The position numbers were made by a program, and so were the translations under genes. A stretch of DNA of 32,571 bases from Myxococcales bacterium (lineage in GTDB: Bacteria; Myxococcota_A; Polyangia; Fen-1088), in contig PLNW01000075.1 in NCBI GenBank assembly GCA_003142855.1, positions 36,132-68,702 on the forward strand. Reading direction: 5' to 3'. Of this stretch, positions 25,701-32,571 are shown one piece after another. Position 1 is the stretch's first letter. Every line of letters begins with the position of its first letter. A model generated the notes under the pieces. It searched no databases and was not told the origin of the DNA. It saw only the letters and a list, made by a program, of their open reading frames with translations.

Positions 25701-25883
25701 ACCATTGATGTGTCCCCGGATGGCACCCAGTGGACCACCAAGGTGGATCAAAGCCAGAACACCAGCACGGCCCAGACCCGCACTGCCACGGCCACTTTCG
25801 GCAGCGGCATTGGTTTCGTGCGCGTGAGTTTCACCGGGCAGCCCGCCGGACTCGCCGAGGTTGCGGTCAGCGGCACGCCGTGA
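22761..25883 (+). CDS. GH2 beta-galactosidase-type enzyme with discoidin domain
   Basis: Exported 1040-aa glycosidase, probably beta-galactosidase acting on galactan side chains (beta-glucuronidase or mannosidase cannot be excluded). Start ATG 22761 with AAGG 4 nt upstream. Signal ending GPAACSSNGSN (C33; Pro at -3 makes the lipobox atypical). Gly-rich linker (34-200), GH2 jelly-roll (about 205-360: SWATVGLPHSFSLP, GWYRKHF, VYVNGKSIGERKGGYSGFSF), Ig-like sandwich, then TIM barrel with HGVDVHQDHAGWG and FNFIRGSHYPKDP. Acid/base E609 in SNEPF and nucleophile E685 in TEYGS are 76 residues apart, the same spacing as E461-E537 in LacZ. C-terminal Ig/invasin-like domain (about 775-890) and an F5/8 type C (CBM32-like) domain (about 915-1040). 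The fucosidase gene follows after 38 bp. Confidence 0.92.
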   Translation: MHTHRSDRHSAANLLAEVAAIGLALLLLGPAACSSNGSNAPAENAGSGGNSGGSTGQAGAGQSGSSPSGGSAGVAGAGGLSTAVETGGTAAGTSGSSVAGGQTGGSTGASASVGAGAGVPAGAGAGAGAGAGSTGGAQGGGSTTTSAAGAAAGLASAGGKGGSNGGAASGGVGGGTATTGAGGKAGSGGSAGATSSGGAPSPSIRQILNFNQAWKFKSGDYNGAQAASYADTSWATVGLPHSFSLPYFLSSKFYVGYGWYRKHFTAPAEWSSKRVFLEFEGAFQDAQVYVNGKSIGERKGGYSGFSFDITSAVVTGDNLVAVQVNNNWDAQLAPRAGDHTFSGGLYRDVNLVVTDPLHVTWYGTFVTTPTISATSATVDIKTEIRNDNATNTSCTLKTDIVDSKGATVGTVSSTQTIPANSTVTIDQTTPAIANPSLWHPDHPTLYRAVSTISDGATSLDSFSTTFGFRWISWSANSGFSINGSHLYLHGVDVHQDHAGWGDGVTNAGFLRDVKLVKDAGFNFIRGSHYPKDPAFGDACDQLGVLFWSENCFWGYGGATGEGAWNTAGAYPNNAGDQTAFETSVTDSLTAMIRVHRNHPSIIAWSMSNEPFFTADATKPQMSALLTKEVTLAHQLDPTRPAGIGGAQRPQGSGRIDKLGDVAGYNGDGATLSDFQNPGIPSVVTEYGSVAATRPGAYDPGWGNLSATLTNGFPTEYAWRSGQALWCAFDHGSVGSTKLETMGIVDYFRLPKRAWYWYRNAYANVAPPSWPASGTPAALQLTADKTNLVAVDGTDDAQLVVTVVDSKGNAINNSVPVTLSITSGPGEFPTGTSITFTPSGSSDQSDIAILDGKAAIEFRSYYSGTSVIKATSSGLTAATITITSQGSPVWVEGVTPPTAARPYTRYTSGGSAGTSQTLALNRPTSASSNAGTAGSGNDGDTTTSWQAATTDTAPWWYVSLESTYTVSSVQLTFPTAANYRYTIDVSPDGTQWTTKVDQSQNTSTAQTRTATATFGSGIGFVRVSFTGQPAGLAEVAVSGTP

Positions 25884-25921
25884 TGGACGGATATCGACAG
25901 ACAACATAGGAGAATCATCAC

Positions 25922-28141
25922 GTGACGACTTGTCGACAGAGAATTCACCCTGGTCAGCTGGGGCAAGTCGTCCTTCTGGCAGTGCCCCTCCTGCTCGTGT
26001 CGGCGACGGCGTTGGCCCAGACCCTGACCATGCAACAGCTGCTCAGCAACAACATCGATCAGCGCTTCGGCATGTTCATCCACTACAACATGAACACCTA
26101 CTACTACGGCTGGGGTGAGAAGCGGGTCGACCCCAAGACCTTTGCGCCGCCGGCTGGCGACTGCCACACCTTTACCGATCAGTGGGCCAAGGCGGCCAAG
26201 TCGGCCGGCATGAAGTTCGGAATACTGACCACCAAGCACCACGATGGATTCGCCATCTGGCCCTCCAAGGCCACGCCGCCGTCAACGTCGCCCTCCGCCG
26301 TTCCCTACACCATCGCGCAAAGTGCCGTTCCGACCATGGATGTGGTCAAGTGCTACGTCGATTCTTTCCGCGCCCAGGGACTGGACCCCAATCTCTACTT
26401 CTCGATCTGGGATCCCAACAACGGCATCGGCTCAGTGGCCGGACACAACACCGACCCGGGCGCGGTCGACTGGAACGTGGTTGGAAGTTACATCACGACC
26501 CAAATCACTGAGCTTCTGACCAATTACGGCAACATTCCCGTGTTTGTGTTCGACGGCTACGCCTGGCTCACGGGCCACCAAATGATTCCCTATCAGAAGA
26601 TACGGGCCCTGGTTCGCCAGCTACAGCCGAATACGATAATCGTCGATCACAACGGCGGGGTTCCCTGGGAGGTCGATGTGGAGTATTTCGAGGAGCCACT
26701 GGGCGTGACGGTGCCGTCCGGGAACGTCACTGCCGGAGCGCAAGGGCAGACCATTGCCAAGGACAAGAACTGGTTCTGGAGGAGCACCCAAGCCGCCGCC
26801 GGTTATCTGTCGGCCTCGAGCATAGCCAACGAGATCAAGACCACCGAATCCAACTACACCAACTTCATCCTCGATTGTCCGCCCAATCTACAAGGATTGC
26901 TCGAAGATCCAGTGGTCACCGCTCTCGGCCAGGTCCCGCAGTACTGGACACCGAATGCGTCACGCGCTCCCTTGCCGCAACAGCTTCCCAAGATCGAGAC
27001 GCCTTTGACAGCGGTTTCCGCCACTGCGACCAGCGGCGATGCGTCACTTGCGATTGACGGCTACAACGACTCAATCAAGGGCGTAAACAATACGATGCAC
27101 AGCAACAAGGGAGAGAGCCTGTGGACGTCGACCGGCGCCCTGCCCCAGTCAATAACGCTCAATCTCGGCAAGAGCTACGACAACATCGACATGCTGGAGT
27201 ATCTGCCTCAGCGCCACACTGGGACGACCGCCGGGAACATCACCTCGTACAAAGTCTTCGTGAGCAAGGACAATGTGACCTTCACTCAGGTGGCCAGTGG
27301 AACCTGGCCAGCGGACGCGACGTACCACGGCCTTCTCTGCCCGCAGCGGGTACAGTTTCCCGCGCAGAGCGCGCAATACGTGCGCCTGGAAGCCGACGCA
27401 GTCAGTGGCGGCGGAACCAGCGCGATCGCCGGCGAAATTGCGGTCGGCTCCTCCGGCGCGACGGGAACAGCAGGCACGGGCGGCAGCGGCGGCACAGGCG
27501 GCAACAGCGGCACCGGGGGCACGGGCGGTGGTGCGGGTGCAGGGGGCAGTGGGAGTTCTGGCGGTGCCGCTGGCCGCGGGGGTTCCAGTGGAGGATCCGG
27601 TGGAAGTGCGACCACTGGCGCTGGTGGGCGTGGTGGGAGCGTGACAACTTCGTCCCCGACAGGCGGCGCGAGTGGTGGCACGGGCGCAGCCGCTGCAAGC
27701 GTGACCAGCACCACTGGACTGGGCGGATCTGCGGCCGGTGGCGCGGCGAGCAGCAGCTCTCTCTCGGCAAACGCGGACGCCGGCGCTGCCACGGGCGGAT
27801 CGAATAGCGCCGGTGGCGCCACCGCGAACGCCAGCGCGACGCCGGATGCGGCAACGTCAATCGGCGGCACTCTCGCAAGCACCGACGCAGGCACGGGCGG
27901 CGCCACGGGCTCAAGCGCGACATCAGCGGCAACGGGAGGCAGCACCAGCGCCGGCGGCGGGACCAGCGCAACAGTGGCCACACCCGACGCGGAAGCCGCA
28001 CCACCTACCCCCGCGAGTTCGTCAGGTTGTAGCTGTGCACTCAATGGCCGGTCATCGTCAGCGCCACTATCGGCATGGCTGTTGTTCGGCCTGGCAGCGT
28101 TGATACTGCGCACCCGCAAGCGCAACCGGCCACGTCGCTGA
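25922..28141 (+). CDS. GH29 alpha-L-fucosidase with discoidin domain and MYXO-CTERM tail
   Basis: Exported 739-aa enzyme removing alpha-L-fucose. The start is GTG 25922, with AGGAG (25908-25912) 9 nt upstream, 38 bp after the GH2 stop, so probably one operon. Signal peptide with cleavage after SATALA (residue 32). GH29 barrel: FGMFIHYNMNTYY near the N-terminus, ILTTKHHDGFAIWPS (H106-H107-D108) and nucleophile D211 in VFVFDGYAW; the acid/base Glu is not assignable by eye, though VDVEYFEEPLG is a candidate region. An F5/8 type C domain (about 365-510: AIDGYNDS, QSITLNLGKSYDNIDMLEYL, YVRLEA) could bind carbohydrate. A Gly/Ser/Thr linker (515-700) is followed by a MYXO-CTERM-type end: SGCSCALNGRSSS, hydrophobic SAWLLFGLAALIL, RTRKRNRPRR. 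Surface anchoring via the Cys after myxosortase cleavage is expected from the family. Confidence 0.93.
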   Translation: MTTCRQRIHPGQLGQVVLLAVPLLLVSATALAQTLTMQQLLSNNIDQRFGMFIHYNMNTYYYGWGEKRVDPKTFAPPAGDCHTFTDQWAKAAKSAGMKFGILTTKHHDGFAIWPSKATPPSTSPSAVPYTIAQSAVPTMDVVKCYVDSFRAQGLDPNLYFSIWDPNNGIGSVAGHNTDPGAVDWNVVGSYITTQITELLTNYGNIPVFVFDGYAWLTGHQMIPYQKIRALVRQLQPNTIIVDHNGGVPWEVDVEYFEEPLGVTVPSGNVTAGAQGQTIAKDKNWFWRSTQAAAGYLSASSIANEIKTTESNYTNFILDCPPNLQGLLEDPVVTALGQVPQYWTPNASRAPLPQQLPKIETPLTAVSATATSGDASLAIDGYNDSIKGVNNTMHSNKGESLWTSTGALPQSITLNLGKSYDNIDMLEYLPQRHTGTTAGNITSYKVFVSKDNVTFTQVASGTWPADATYHGLLCPQRVQFPAQSAQYVRLEADAVSGGGTSAIAGEIAVGSSGATGTAGTGGSGGTGGNSGTGGTGGGAGAGGSGSSGGAAGRGGSSGGSGGSATTGAGGRGGSVTTSSPTGGASGGTGAAAASVTSTTGLGGSAAGGAASSSSLSANADAGAATGGSNSAGGATANASATPDAATSIGGTLASTDAGTGGATGSSATSAATGGSTSAGGGTSATVATPDAEAAPPTPASSSGCSCALNGRSSSAPLSAWLLFGLAALILRTRKRNRPRR

Positions 28142-28262
28142 TATGCGAAAACATGGGCCAACGATTCTCGTCAGGCGGTAGGGTTTTCAAACCCGATTCT
28201 GCGGTGCTGCACCCTTTCTCAATGCTGTAACGATTCCTGCTCAGCGCAGTGGAGAAGACGAC
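28142..28262. other. Short gap between GH29 and GH54 genes
   Basis: 121 bp. It ends with GGAG 8 nt before the GH54 ATG. The sequence GACGACATGCAC around that start resembles GGCGACATGCAC at the GH2 start, in line with duplication of the 5' end of these genes. No terminator is evident. Confidence 0.5.
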
Positions 28263-29918
28263 ATGCACCCATCCAACCGATTCTCCATGACCACCGACCG
28301 CATTCGCCGAGCGCCCCTGGCCCGCGTTGCAGTAATTGCGCTTGCCCTGCTGGGGGCAGCCGGCTGCAGCTCCGCTAGCTCCAATGCCGCGCCCGACGCC
28401 GCAGCAAACAGCACGAGCGCCGCCGGAAACAGGGACGGCTCGACTGGGCAGGCAGGCGGCGCGGGCCTGAGCAGCTCGTCCGCCTCCGGCGGCAGCACGG
28501 TCGTGGCAGGAACGGGTGGCTCCAGCGCGGCGGGAGGGACAGCGGGCACGCGCGCAGGTGGCTCCAGCGCGGTAGGCGGCCAGGCCGAAACAGGCGGCAG
28601 CGGGACGACGGGCGGAAGCGCGGGCGTAGGCCCTGGTGCGACCACAGCGGCGGGCGCAGGCAGTGGCGGCAGCACCAACGCTGGTGCTGTTGCCACCAGC
28701 GGAGGAACCAGCGTCGAGGCCGGCGGCACCACGACCAGCACCGGTGGCGTCGCCACCAGCGGAGGGAGCGCCACCAGCCTCGCCGGCAGCTCAGCGGCTA
28801 CCGGCGGCAAGACGAGTGCAGGCGGAGTAGTGGCAAGCGGCGGGGACGCCTCCGGCGGCGCAACGACCACCGGTGGCAGCCCTGGAAGCGGTGGGGTCAC
28901 CGCCACGGGCGGCCTGACCACCACCGGTGGCTCGACCACCTCGAGCGGCGGGAACGCCACAGCCGGCTCCACAGCTCCCAGTTCGCCTCCCGGTGACATC
29001 GCTGCCAAGGCAGGAACTCCACTGGTTGCAGCGCACAGTATGACCCGCGCACTCTATTCAGCCTACAACGGCAAGCTCTTCCAGGCTAGGCGCGCGTCCG
29101 ACGGAAAGACACAAGACATCGGCGTGACGGCTGCGGGCGGTTCCGTCGATATGGCTACACTCAATACGTTTTGTTCCGAGACCACCTGCTCGGTGTCTCT
29201 CCTTTACGACCAGAGCGGCAATGCCAACGATCTGCCGCAAGCAACGCCGGCCAACCAGCCCACCGTTGCCTATTGGTCCACGTCCGATGGCGCAAAACTG
29301 CCCATGGCGGTCACTGTCAGCAAGCAATGGCTAAGGAACAGAACCGCCACCAAGAAGATCCCTACCGGCTCTGCCAGCCAGACCGAATACTTCGTGGTCC
29401 ATGGCCAGTACTTTAATTCGAAGTGTTGCTATGACTACGGCAACATGGAGAGCACGATTCACGACGACGGCGCTGGCACCATGAGCGCCTTGTACTTTGG
29501 TTCCAGCACTGACTGGACCAAAGGCGCCGGGACGGGTCCCTGGGGAATGACAGACTATGAGAATGGCCTGTTCGCCGGCGCCGTCAAGGACCCCGGTGGC
29601 ACCAACCCCAACTACCCCTCGCTCGCCTATCCAGGCAATAACCTTGTCACGGTCTTGACCAAGTCAAACGGGACAACATCATGGGCCCTCAAGGCCGGCA
29701 ACGCCGCCTCCGGCCCGCTCAATACCTACTGGAACGGGGCTCTGCCAAGCGAGTACAGTCCTCTCAAACAACAAGGCGGGCTGTCGCTCGGCGAGGGCGG
29801 CGACGGCTCGAACCTGGGCTCAGGAGCATTTTCTGAGGGCGTGGTAATCGCCGCCGTCACAAGCGACGCCACCGATGACTTGATTCAAGCGAACCTTGTC
29901 AGTGTCTACGGACGGTAG
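28263..29918 (+). CDS. GH54 alpha-L-arabinofuranosidase, probable lipoprotein
   Basis: Exported 551-aa enzyme predicted to release terminal alpha-L-arabinofuranose from arabinan side chains. Start ATG 28263 with GGAG 8 nt upstream. Hydrophobic signal ending GAAGCSSASS (C35, lipobox-like), then a long Gly/Ser/Thr linker (36-250). The catalytic domain (about 257-551) matches the fungal AbfB pattern: AHSMTRALYSAYNGKLFQ, LYDQSGNANDLPQA, vicinal cysteines KCCYDYGN (C388-C389), GPWGMTDYENGLFAG (nucleophile E433) and LGEGGDGSNLG (acid/base D514). The C389-E433 spacing of 44 equals Cys177-Glu221 in Aspergillus kawachii AbfB. The arabinose-binding CBM42 that normally follows in fungi is absent. It ends shortly before a hairpin that separates it from the convergent lyase gene. 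Confidence 0.92.
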   Translation: MHPSNRFSMTTDRIRRAPLARVAVIALALLGAAGCSSASSNAAPDAAANSTSAAGNRDGSTGQAGGAGLSSSSASGGSTVVAGTGGSSAAGGTAGTRAGGSSAVGGQAETGGSGTTGGSAGVGPGATTAAGAGSGGSTNAGAVATSGGTSVEAGGTTTSTGGVATSGGSATSLAGSSAATGGKTSAGGVVASGGDASGGATTTGGSPGSGGVTATGGLTTTGGSTTSSGGNATAGSTAPSSPPGDIAAKAGTPLVAAHSMTRALYSAYNGKLFQARRASDGKTQDIGVTAAGGSVDMATLNTFCSETTCSVSLLYDQSGNANDLPQATPANQPTVAYWSTSDGAKLPMAVTVSKQWLRNRTATKKIPTGSASQTEYFVVHGQYFNSKCCYDYGNMESTIHDDGAGTMSALYFGSSTDWTKGAGTGPWGMTDYENGLFAGAVKDPGGTNPNYPSLAYPGNNLVTVLTKSNGTTSWALKAGNAASGPLNTYWNGALPSEYSPLKQQGGLSLGEGGDGSNLGSGAFSEGVVIAAVTSDATDDLIQANLVSVYGR

Positions 29919-29943
29919 CCCAGGACGGTAGCAAGATAGCGAA

Positions 29944-29987
29944 AGGCCGTGGTTCCGGCTGGAACGAGTCCACCGCAACCACGGCCT
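29944..29987. terminator. Bidirectional hairpin terminator candidate between GH54 and PL11 genes
   Basis: AGGCCGTGGTT (29944-29954) and AACCACGGCCT (29977-29987) form a perfect 11-bp stem, with an inner GTTCC/GGAAC pairing as an alternative. It sits in the 91-bp gap between convergent stops. The minus strand continues TTTCGCTATCTTG (mildly U-rich); plus lacks a T-run. Confidence 0.65.
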
Positions 29988-30009
29988 GTTCAAGCAGCTA
30001 GCAACGCAT

Positions 30010-32307
30010 TCACTTCAAATAGATACTGGGCACGGGCGGCGGATCCATGTTGGGAGCGATGCGGAACCCTGGGTGGGGCGGTTGGTTGTAGCTCGCATTC
30101 TCGAAAGCGACCTGCGCCCGGTAGGTCGGATCGTGCATGAGCGTGTAGATGCGGCGCGCGGTCACATCTGTCGTTGTGTACACACGCAGGGCCGTGTTGG
30201 TTGACTCGCGGTAGACGATCTCCTCTCGCCAATCGCCCAGCAGATCGGCGGTCAGTGTGGGGGTGGACTTGGTGCCGTTGTTCGACGAGCAGCCGCTCGC
30301 GTTCAGTAGGGTCGCGCCCGTGCCCTTGGTGATCGACGTGCCGTTCTCAAGCTCACGCCATTCATCCGCGTCCCAATAGATGACAAAGTTGCTCCCGGGC
30401 GAGGTTGTGGTGGCAATTGTGGTGTCGCCGGTGGCACAAGCGGCCAGATGCACGTTACACGATCCGCAGTAGCACGTTGCGCTGTTTTCGTCACCCGGGC
30501 CAATATAGTCGGCGCGGCCACGGTTAGAATCAGTGCCCTGTTCCGTGGTCTTGAAGTAGAACGCGCAGGTGGCACCGTTATGAGCATCCATTCCGCCTAG
30601 CCCCTCGTGAATTGAAAACACGGTGATACCCTTGCCGGGAACAAGCTCGCCGATATCCATGGCATCGCCATGCCCCATAGCCGAAGTACACTGGAAGGCT
30701 CCCTTGCTGCTTATTGTGTAGGCGCCGGTGATGAGCTCCTGCCCAAGATCCCCGTCCGTGTCTGCCGCCATCAATGAATGGTCGCCGCCGCCATTGGGGA
30801 TGGCGGTCACGCTGTCGTAGATCCAGTTCTTCGCCAAGACCCCATCCCGCCATGTATACGCAGATATCGTCATGCGCGAGTAGTACCCCCGTTGCTGGAT
30901 GATGCTCGGCCGACCTGTCACAACGCCGTTGTCTGTCACGTACGCCATCCCCCCGTTGAAGCGATCCACCCGATTGCCGTAGCCGTCTCCCCAAGCGGTC
31001 ACGACTCCGCGCTGCACCGGGTAGTCCACCGTCGCCAGCTCCTTGCCGGTGTCTCCGGCGAACACGGTGAGGTACTCGGGCCCAGTGAGGATGTAGCCGG
31101 TTGCATTGCGATAGTCAGCGCTGTCGTCGTCGTTCGCCGCGGGCCCCGTGCTCAGGTACGCGCCGGTGCCATCCTTGGTCCCTGGTGCGGTCTTGCAAGC
31201 AAATTCCGCCTTGCCGTCGCCGTCGAAGTCACCCACTGACATCTGCGTGTAGTGCGCCCCGGAGCGAATGTTCGGGCCCAGGTTGAGCATCCAAAGCTGC
31301 TTGCCAGCCAACGTGTATCCCGCAATATAGACGGGGTCGGTGACGCCTGATTGCGAGTTGTCTTTCGTGCTCCCCTCCCACTTCAGCACGATGTCGAGTT
31401 TGCCGTCCCCATCGAGATCCCCTGGAGCGGCGTCGTTCGCGTTGTACTGTGAGCCCGGCGGTGTCAGCGGGATGCTCGCATACTGCTGCGACCAGACCGT
31501 GACCGCAGCCGACTGTGCTCCCTCGGCTCCCTTGAGCACCACGCTCACCGTATACTTCGAGGTGCTGGTGCCAGCGGCATCCAGGTAGTTCGTGCTATCA
31601 GTCACGTTCTTGAGCAGGGTTCCGTCTTTGTACAGGTTGTACGAAGTGTCGCTGTCCGTTCCGGTGTACTCGGTGCCCAGCATGCGCCAACCGACATAGA
31701 CGCCGCCAGTGACCTTCACCGCCACCACGCCGCGATCCAGGTTCTCCATCTGGTAGTGCCCGGTTCCTGACTGGACTGTCGTCTTCCCTCCCGCTGGCGT
31801 GGTGGAGCCCCCTGCTATCGTCACTCCGCCTGAGGTGGTGACACCGCCGGTGCTGGTCTTGCCGCCGGATGCAGCCGTGGTCCCGCCGGGCGCCGACTTT
31901 CCGCCAGTCGCCGCTGTCGTTCCGCCCGGTGCCGTCGTCGTCCCCCCTGGCGCGCTCGTCGTCCCGCCTGATGCCGTCGTCGTCCCGCCCGCTGCGGTCG
32001 TCGTCCCGCCCACCGCGGTCGTCGTCCCGCCCGCTGCGGTCGTAGTTCCACCCGGCGCAGTCGTCGTCCCGCCCACTTCACTCGTGGTCCCGCCGACCTG
32101 GGAAATCCCGCCCGTCGCGACGGTCGAGCCGCCGTTCGCATTTCCGGCCGCGCCCGTGGTGCCGCCCGCACTTGTCGTCCCAGCGGCATAGCTCGATCCC
32201 CCAGTGGGCGAACTGCAGCCCTGAAGCAAGGGAATGAGCCCCGCAAGCAGCAGAGCCACCGCACCCCGGACCCATATCTCTGTCGCTTTCCGAGTTCTGA
32301 TTCGCAT
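30010..32307 (-). CDS. PL11 rhamnogalacturonan endolyase, lipoprotein
   Basis: Exported 765-aa lyase that cleaves the rhamnose-galacturonate backbone of rhamnogalacturonan-I by beta-elimination, like YesW/YesX of Bacillus. ATG 32307 is chosen because GGAGG (32313-32317) lies 5 nt upstream; the frame is open to 32397. The signal ends in a canonical lipobox LQGC (C31). A Thr/Gly/Ala repeat linker (32-180) leads to the catalytic domain starting at QMENLDRGVVAV (about 183). Calcium-binding-type loops line the propeller: GDLDGDGKLDIVLKWEGS, GDFDGDGKAEFACKTAPG, DTDGDLGQELI. Other PL11 hallmarks are WGDGYGNRVDRFNGGMAY, MGHGDAMDIGELVPGKG and LLGDWREEIVYR near the end. It is convergent with the five plus-strand enzymes, separated from them by a hairpin, and functionally the backbone-cutting partner of the GH78 rhamnosidase. 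Confidence 0.96.
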   Translation of the reverse strand: MRIRTRKATEIWVRGAVALLLAGLIPLLQGCSSPTGGSSYAAGTTSAGGTTGAAGNANGGSTVATGGISQVGGTTSEVGGTTTAPGGTTTAAGGTTTAVGGTTTAAGGTTTASGGTTSAPGGTTTAPGGTTAATGGKSAPGGTTAASGGKTSTGGVTTSGGVTIAGGSTTPAGGKTTVQSGTGHYQMENLDRGVVAVKVTGGVYVGWRMLGTEYTGTDSDTSYNLYKDGTLLKNVTDSTNYLDAAGTSTSKYTVSVVLKGAEGAQSAAVTVWSQQYASIPLTPPGSQYNANDAAPGDLDGDGKLDIVLKWEGSTKDNSQSGVTDPVYIAGYTLAGKQLWMLNLGPNIRSGAHYTQMSVGDFDGDGKAEFACKTAPGTKDGTGAYLSTGPAANDDDSADYRNATGYILTGPEYLTVFAGDTGKELATVDYPVQRGVVTAWGDGYGNRVDRFNGGMAYVTDNGVVTGRPSIIQQRGYYSRMTISAYTWRDGVLAKNWIYDSVTAIPNGGGDHSLMAADTDGDLGQELITGAYTISSKGAFQCTSAMGHGDAMDIGELVPGKGITVFSIHEGLGGMDAHNGATCAFYFKTTEQGTDSNRGRADYIGPGDENSATCYCGSCNVHLAACATGDTTIATTTSPGSNFVIYWDADEWRELENGTSITKGTGATLLNASGCSSNNGTKSTPTLTADLLGDWREEIVYRESTNTALRVYTTTDVTARRIYTLMHDPTYRAQVAFENASYNQPPHPGFRIAPNMDPPPVPSIYLK
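31913..32101. repeat. Nine 21-bp tandem repeats in the PL11 linker
   Basis: Nine consecutive 21-bp units from 31913 to 32101 follow the pattern GTCGTCGTCCCGCCC plus six variable bases; units 31976-31996 and 32018-32038 are identical. On minus they encode GGTTTA-x heptapeptides (x = A, V, P, S). A frame-preserving minisatellite in the lipoprotein linker. Confidence 0.85.
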
Positions 32308-32571
32308 CGCATCCTCCATTGTGACGATTCTCGCATCCTCGCGGATACGCGATTCCGAGGCCAGGAAGTGCCCGACCCAATATTGGCTTTGACTCATCTT
32401 GCCGATCCGTTGACTGCAATCCGAGGAGATTCATCTTCTCCCCGGCATCGCCGGGCAGACCACTTCTGTGAGCACTACGGGGATCGGACCGTACGAAAAC
32501 GGGTCTAGAAATCGCACAAGATCCGAGCGAATCACTTGGTGAGGTAGGTCCTAACACTACTGATTCAAAAA
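32308..32571. other. Upstream region of the PL11 gene at the window edge
   Basis: 264 bp without a supported gene. It holds the PL11 ribosome-binding site, a GGAGA/TCTCC pairing (about 32424-32440) and a small CCCGGC-ATC-GCCGGG hairpin (32441-32455) that would lie in the 5' leader of the lyase mRNA. No clear promoter consensus was found. Confidence 0.4.

Noticed and set aside
31913..32101. CRISPR-like array
   Set aside because: The 21-bp units are contiguous, with no unique spacers, and encode an in-frame peptide repeat.

Overview
This 32.6 kb window is GC-rich bacterial DNA that most likely comes from a myxobacterium (phylum Myxococcota, perhaps class Polyangia). Three things point there: two secreted enzymes end in a MYXO-CTERM-type tail (a GCSCA motif, a hydrophobic segment and a basic C-terminus), many exported proteins carry long Gly/Ser/Thr/Ala linkers, and there is a eukaryotic-like Ser/Thr kinase and a Cys-rich lipoprotein of a common myxobacterial style. 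No rRNA, tRNA, CRISPR array, integrase or complete insertion sequence was seen.

Layout. 1-4.7 kb, all minus strand: the N-terminal part of a Ser/Thr kinase (runs off the left edge), a large Cys-rich lipoprotein, an NmrA-type NAD(P)-binding protein and a small barrel protein. 5.0-6.3 kb, plus strand: a compact arsR-arsM pair for arsenic sensing and methylation. 6.3-13.7 kb, minus strand: an mdtABC-like tripartite efflux operon (adaptor plus two different RND pumps, translationally overlapping, no outer-membrane channel gene). 13.7-14.3 kb: a gap with a weak small ORF, a candidate promoter and a perfect inverted repeat. 14.3-17.2 kb, minus strand: a secreted YXWGXW/Gly-Tyr repeat protein, a PMT-family (GT39) mannosyltransferase and its translationally coupled membrane partner.

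17.4-32.3 kb is the most interesting part: six exported carbohydrate-active enzymes, five on plus and one convergent on minus. They are a GH43-like enzyme, a GH78 alpha-L-rhamnosidase, a GH2 beta-galactosidase-type enzyme with a discoidin domain, a GH29 alpha-L-fucosidase with a discoidin domain, a GH54 alpha-L-arabinofuranosidase and a PL11 rhamnogalacturonan lyase. Together these fit extracellular dismantling of rhamnogalacturonan-I pectin: PL11 cuts the backbone, GH78 removes rhamnose, and GH2, GH43, GH54 and GH29 trim galactan, arabinan and fucose decorations. Two enzymes carry MYXO-CTERM tails and four carry lipoprotein-like N-termini, so the set is probably cell-surface displayed. No sugar transporter or dedicated regulator is visible.

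The GH78, GH2 and GH54 proteins share a related N-terminal signal-plus-linker module joined to unrelated catalytic domains. The gap between the GH78 and GH2 genes holds a MITE-like element (8-bp direct repeats, 16-bp near-perfect terminal inverted repeats, nested GC-rich palindromes). Assignments rest on motif recognition by eye; no database search was run.
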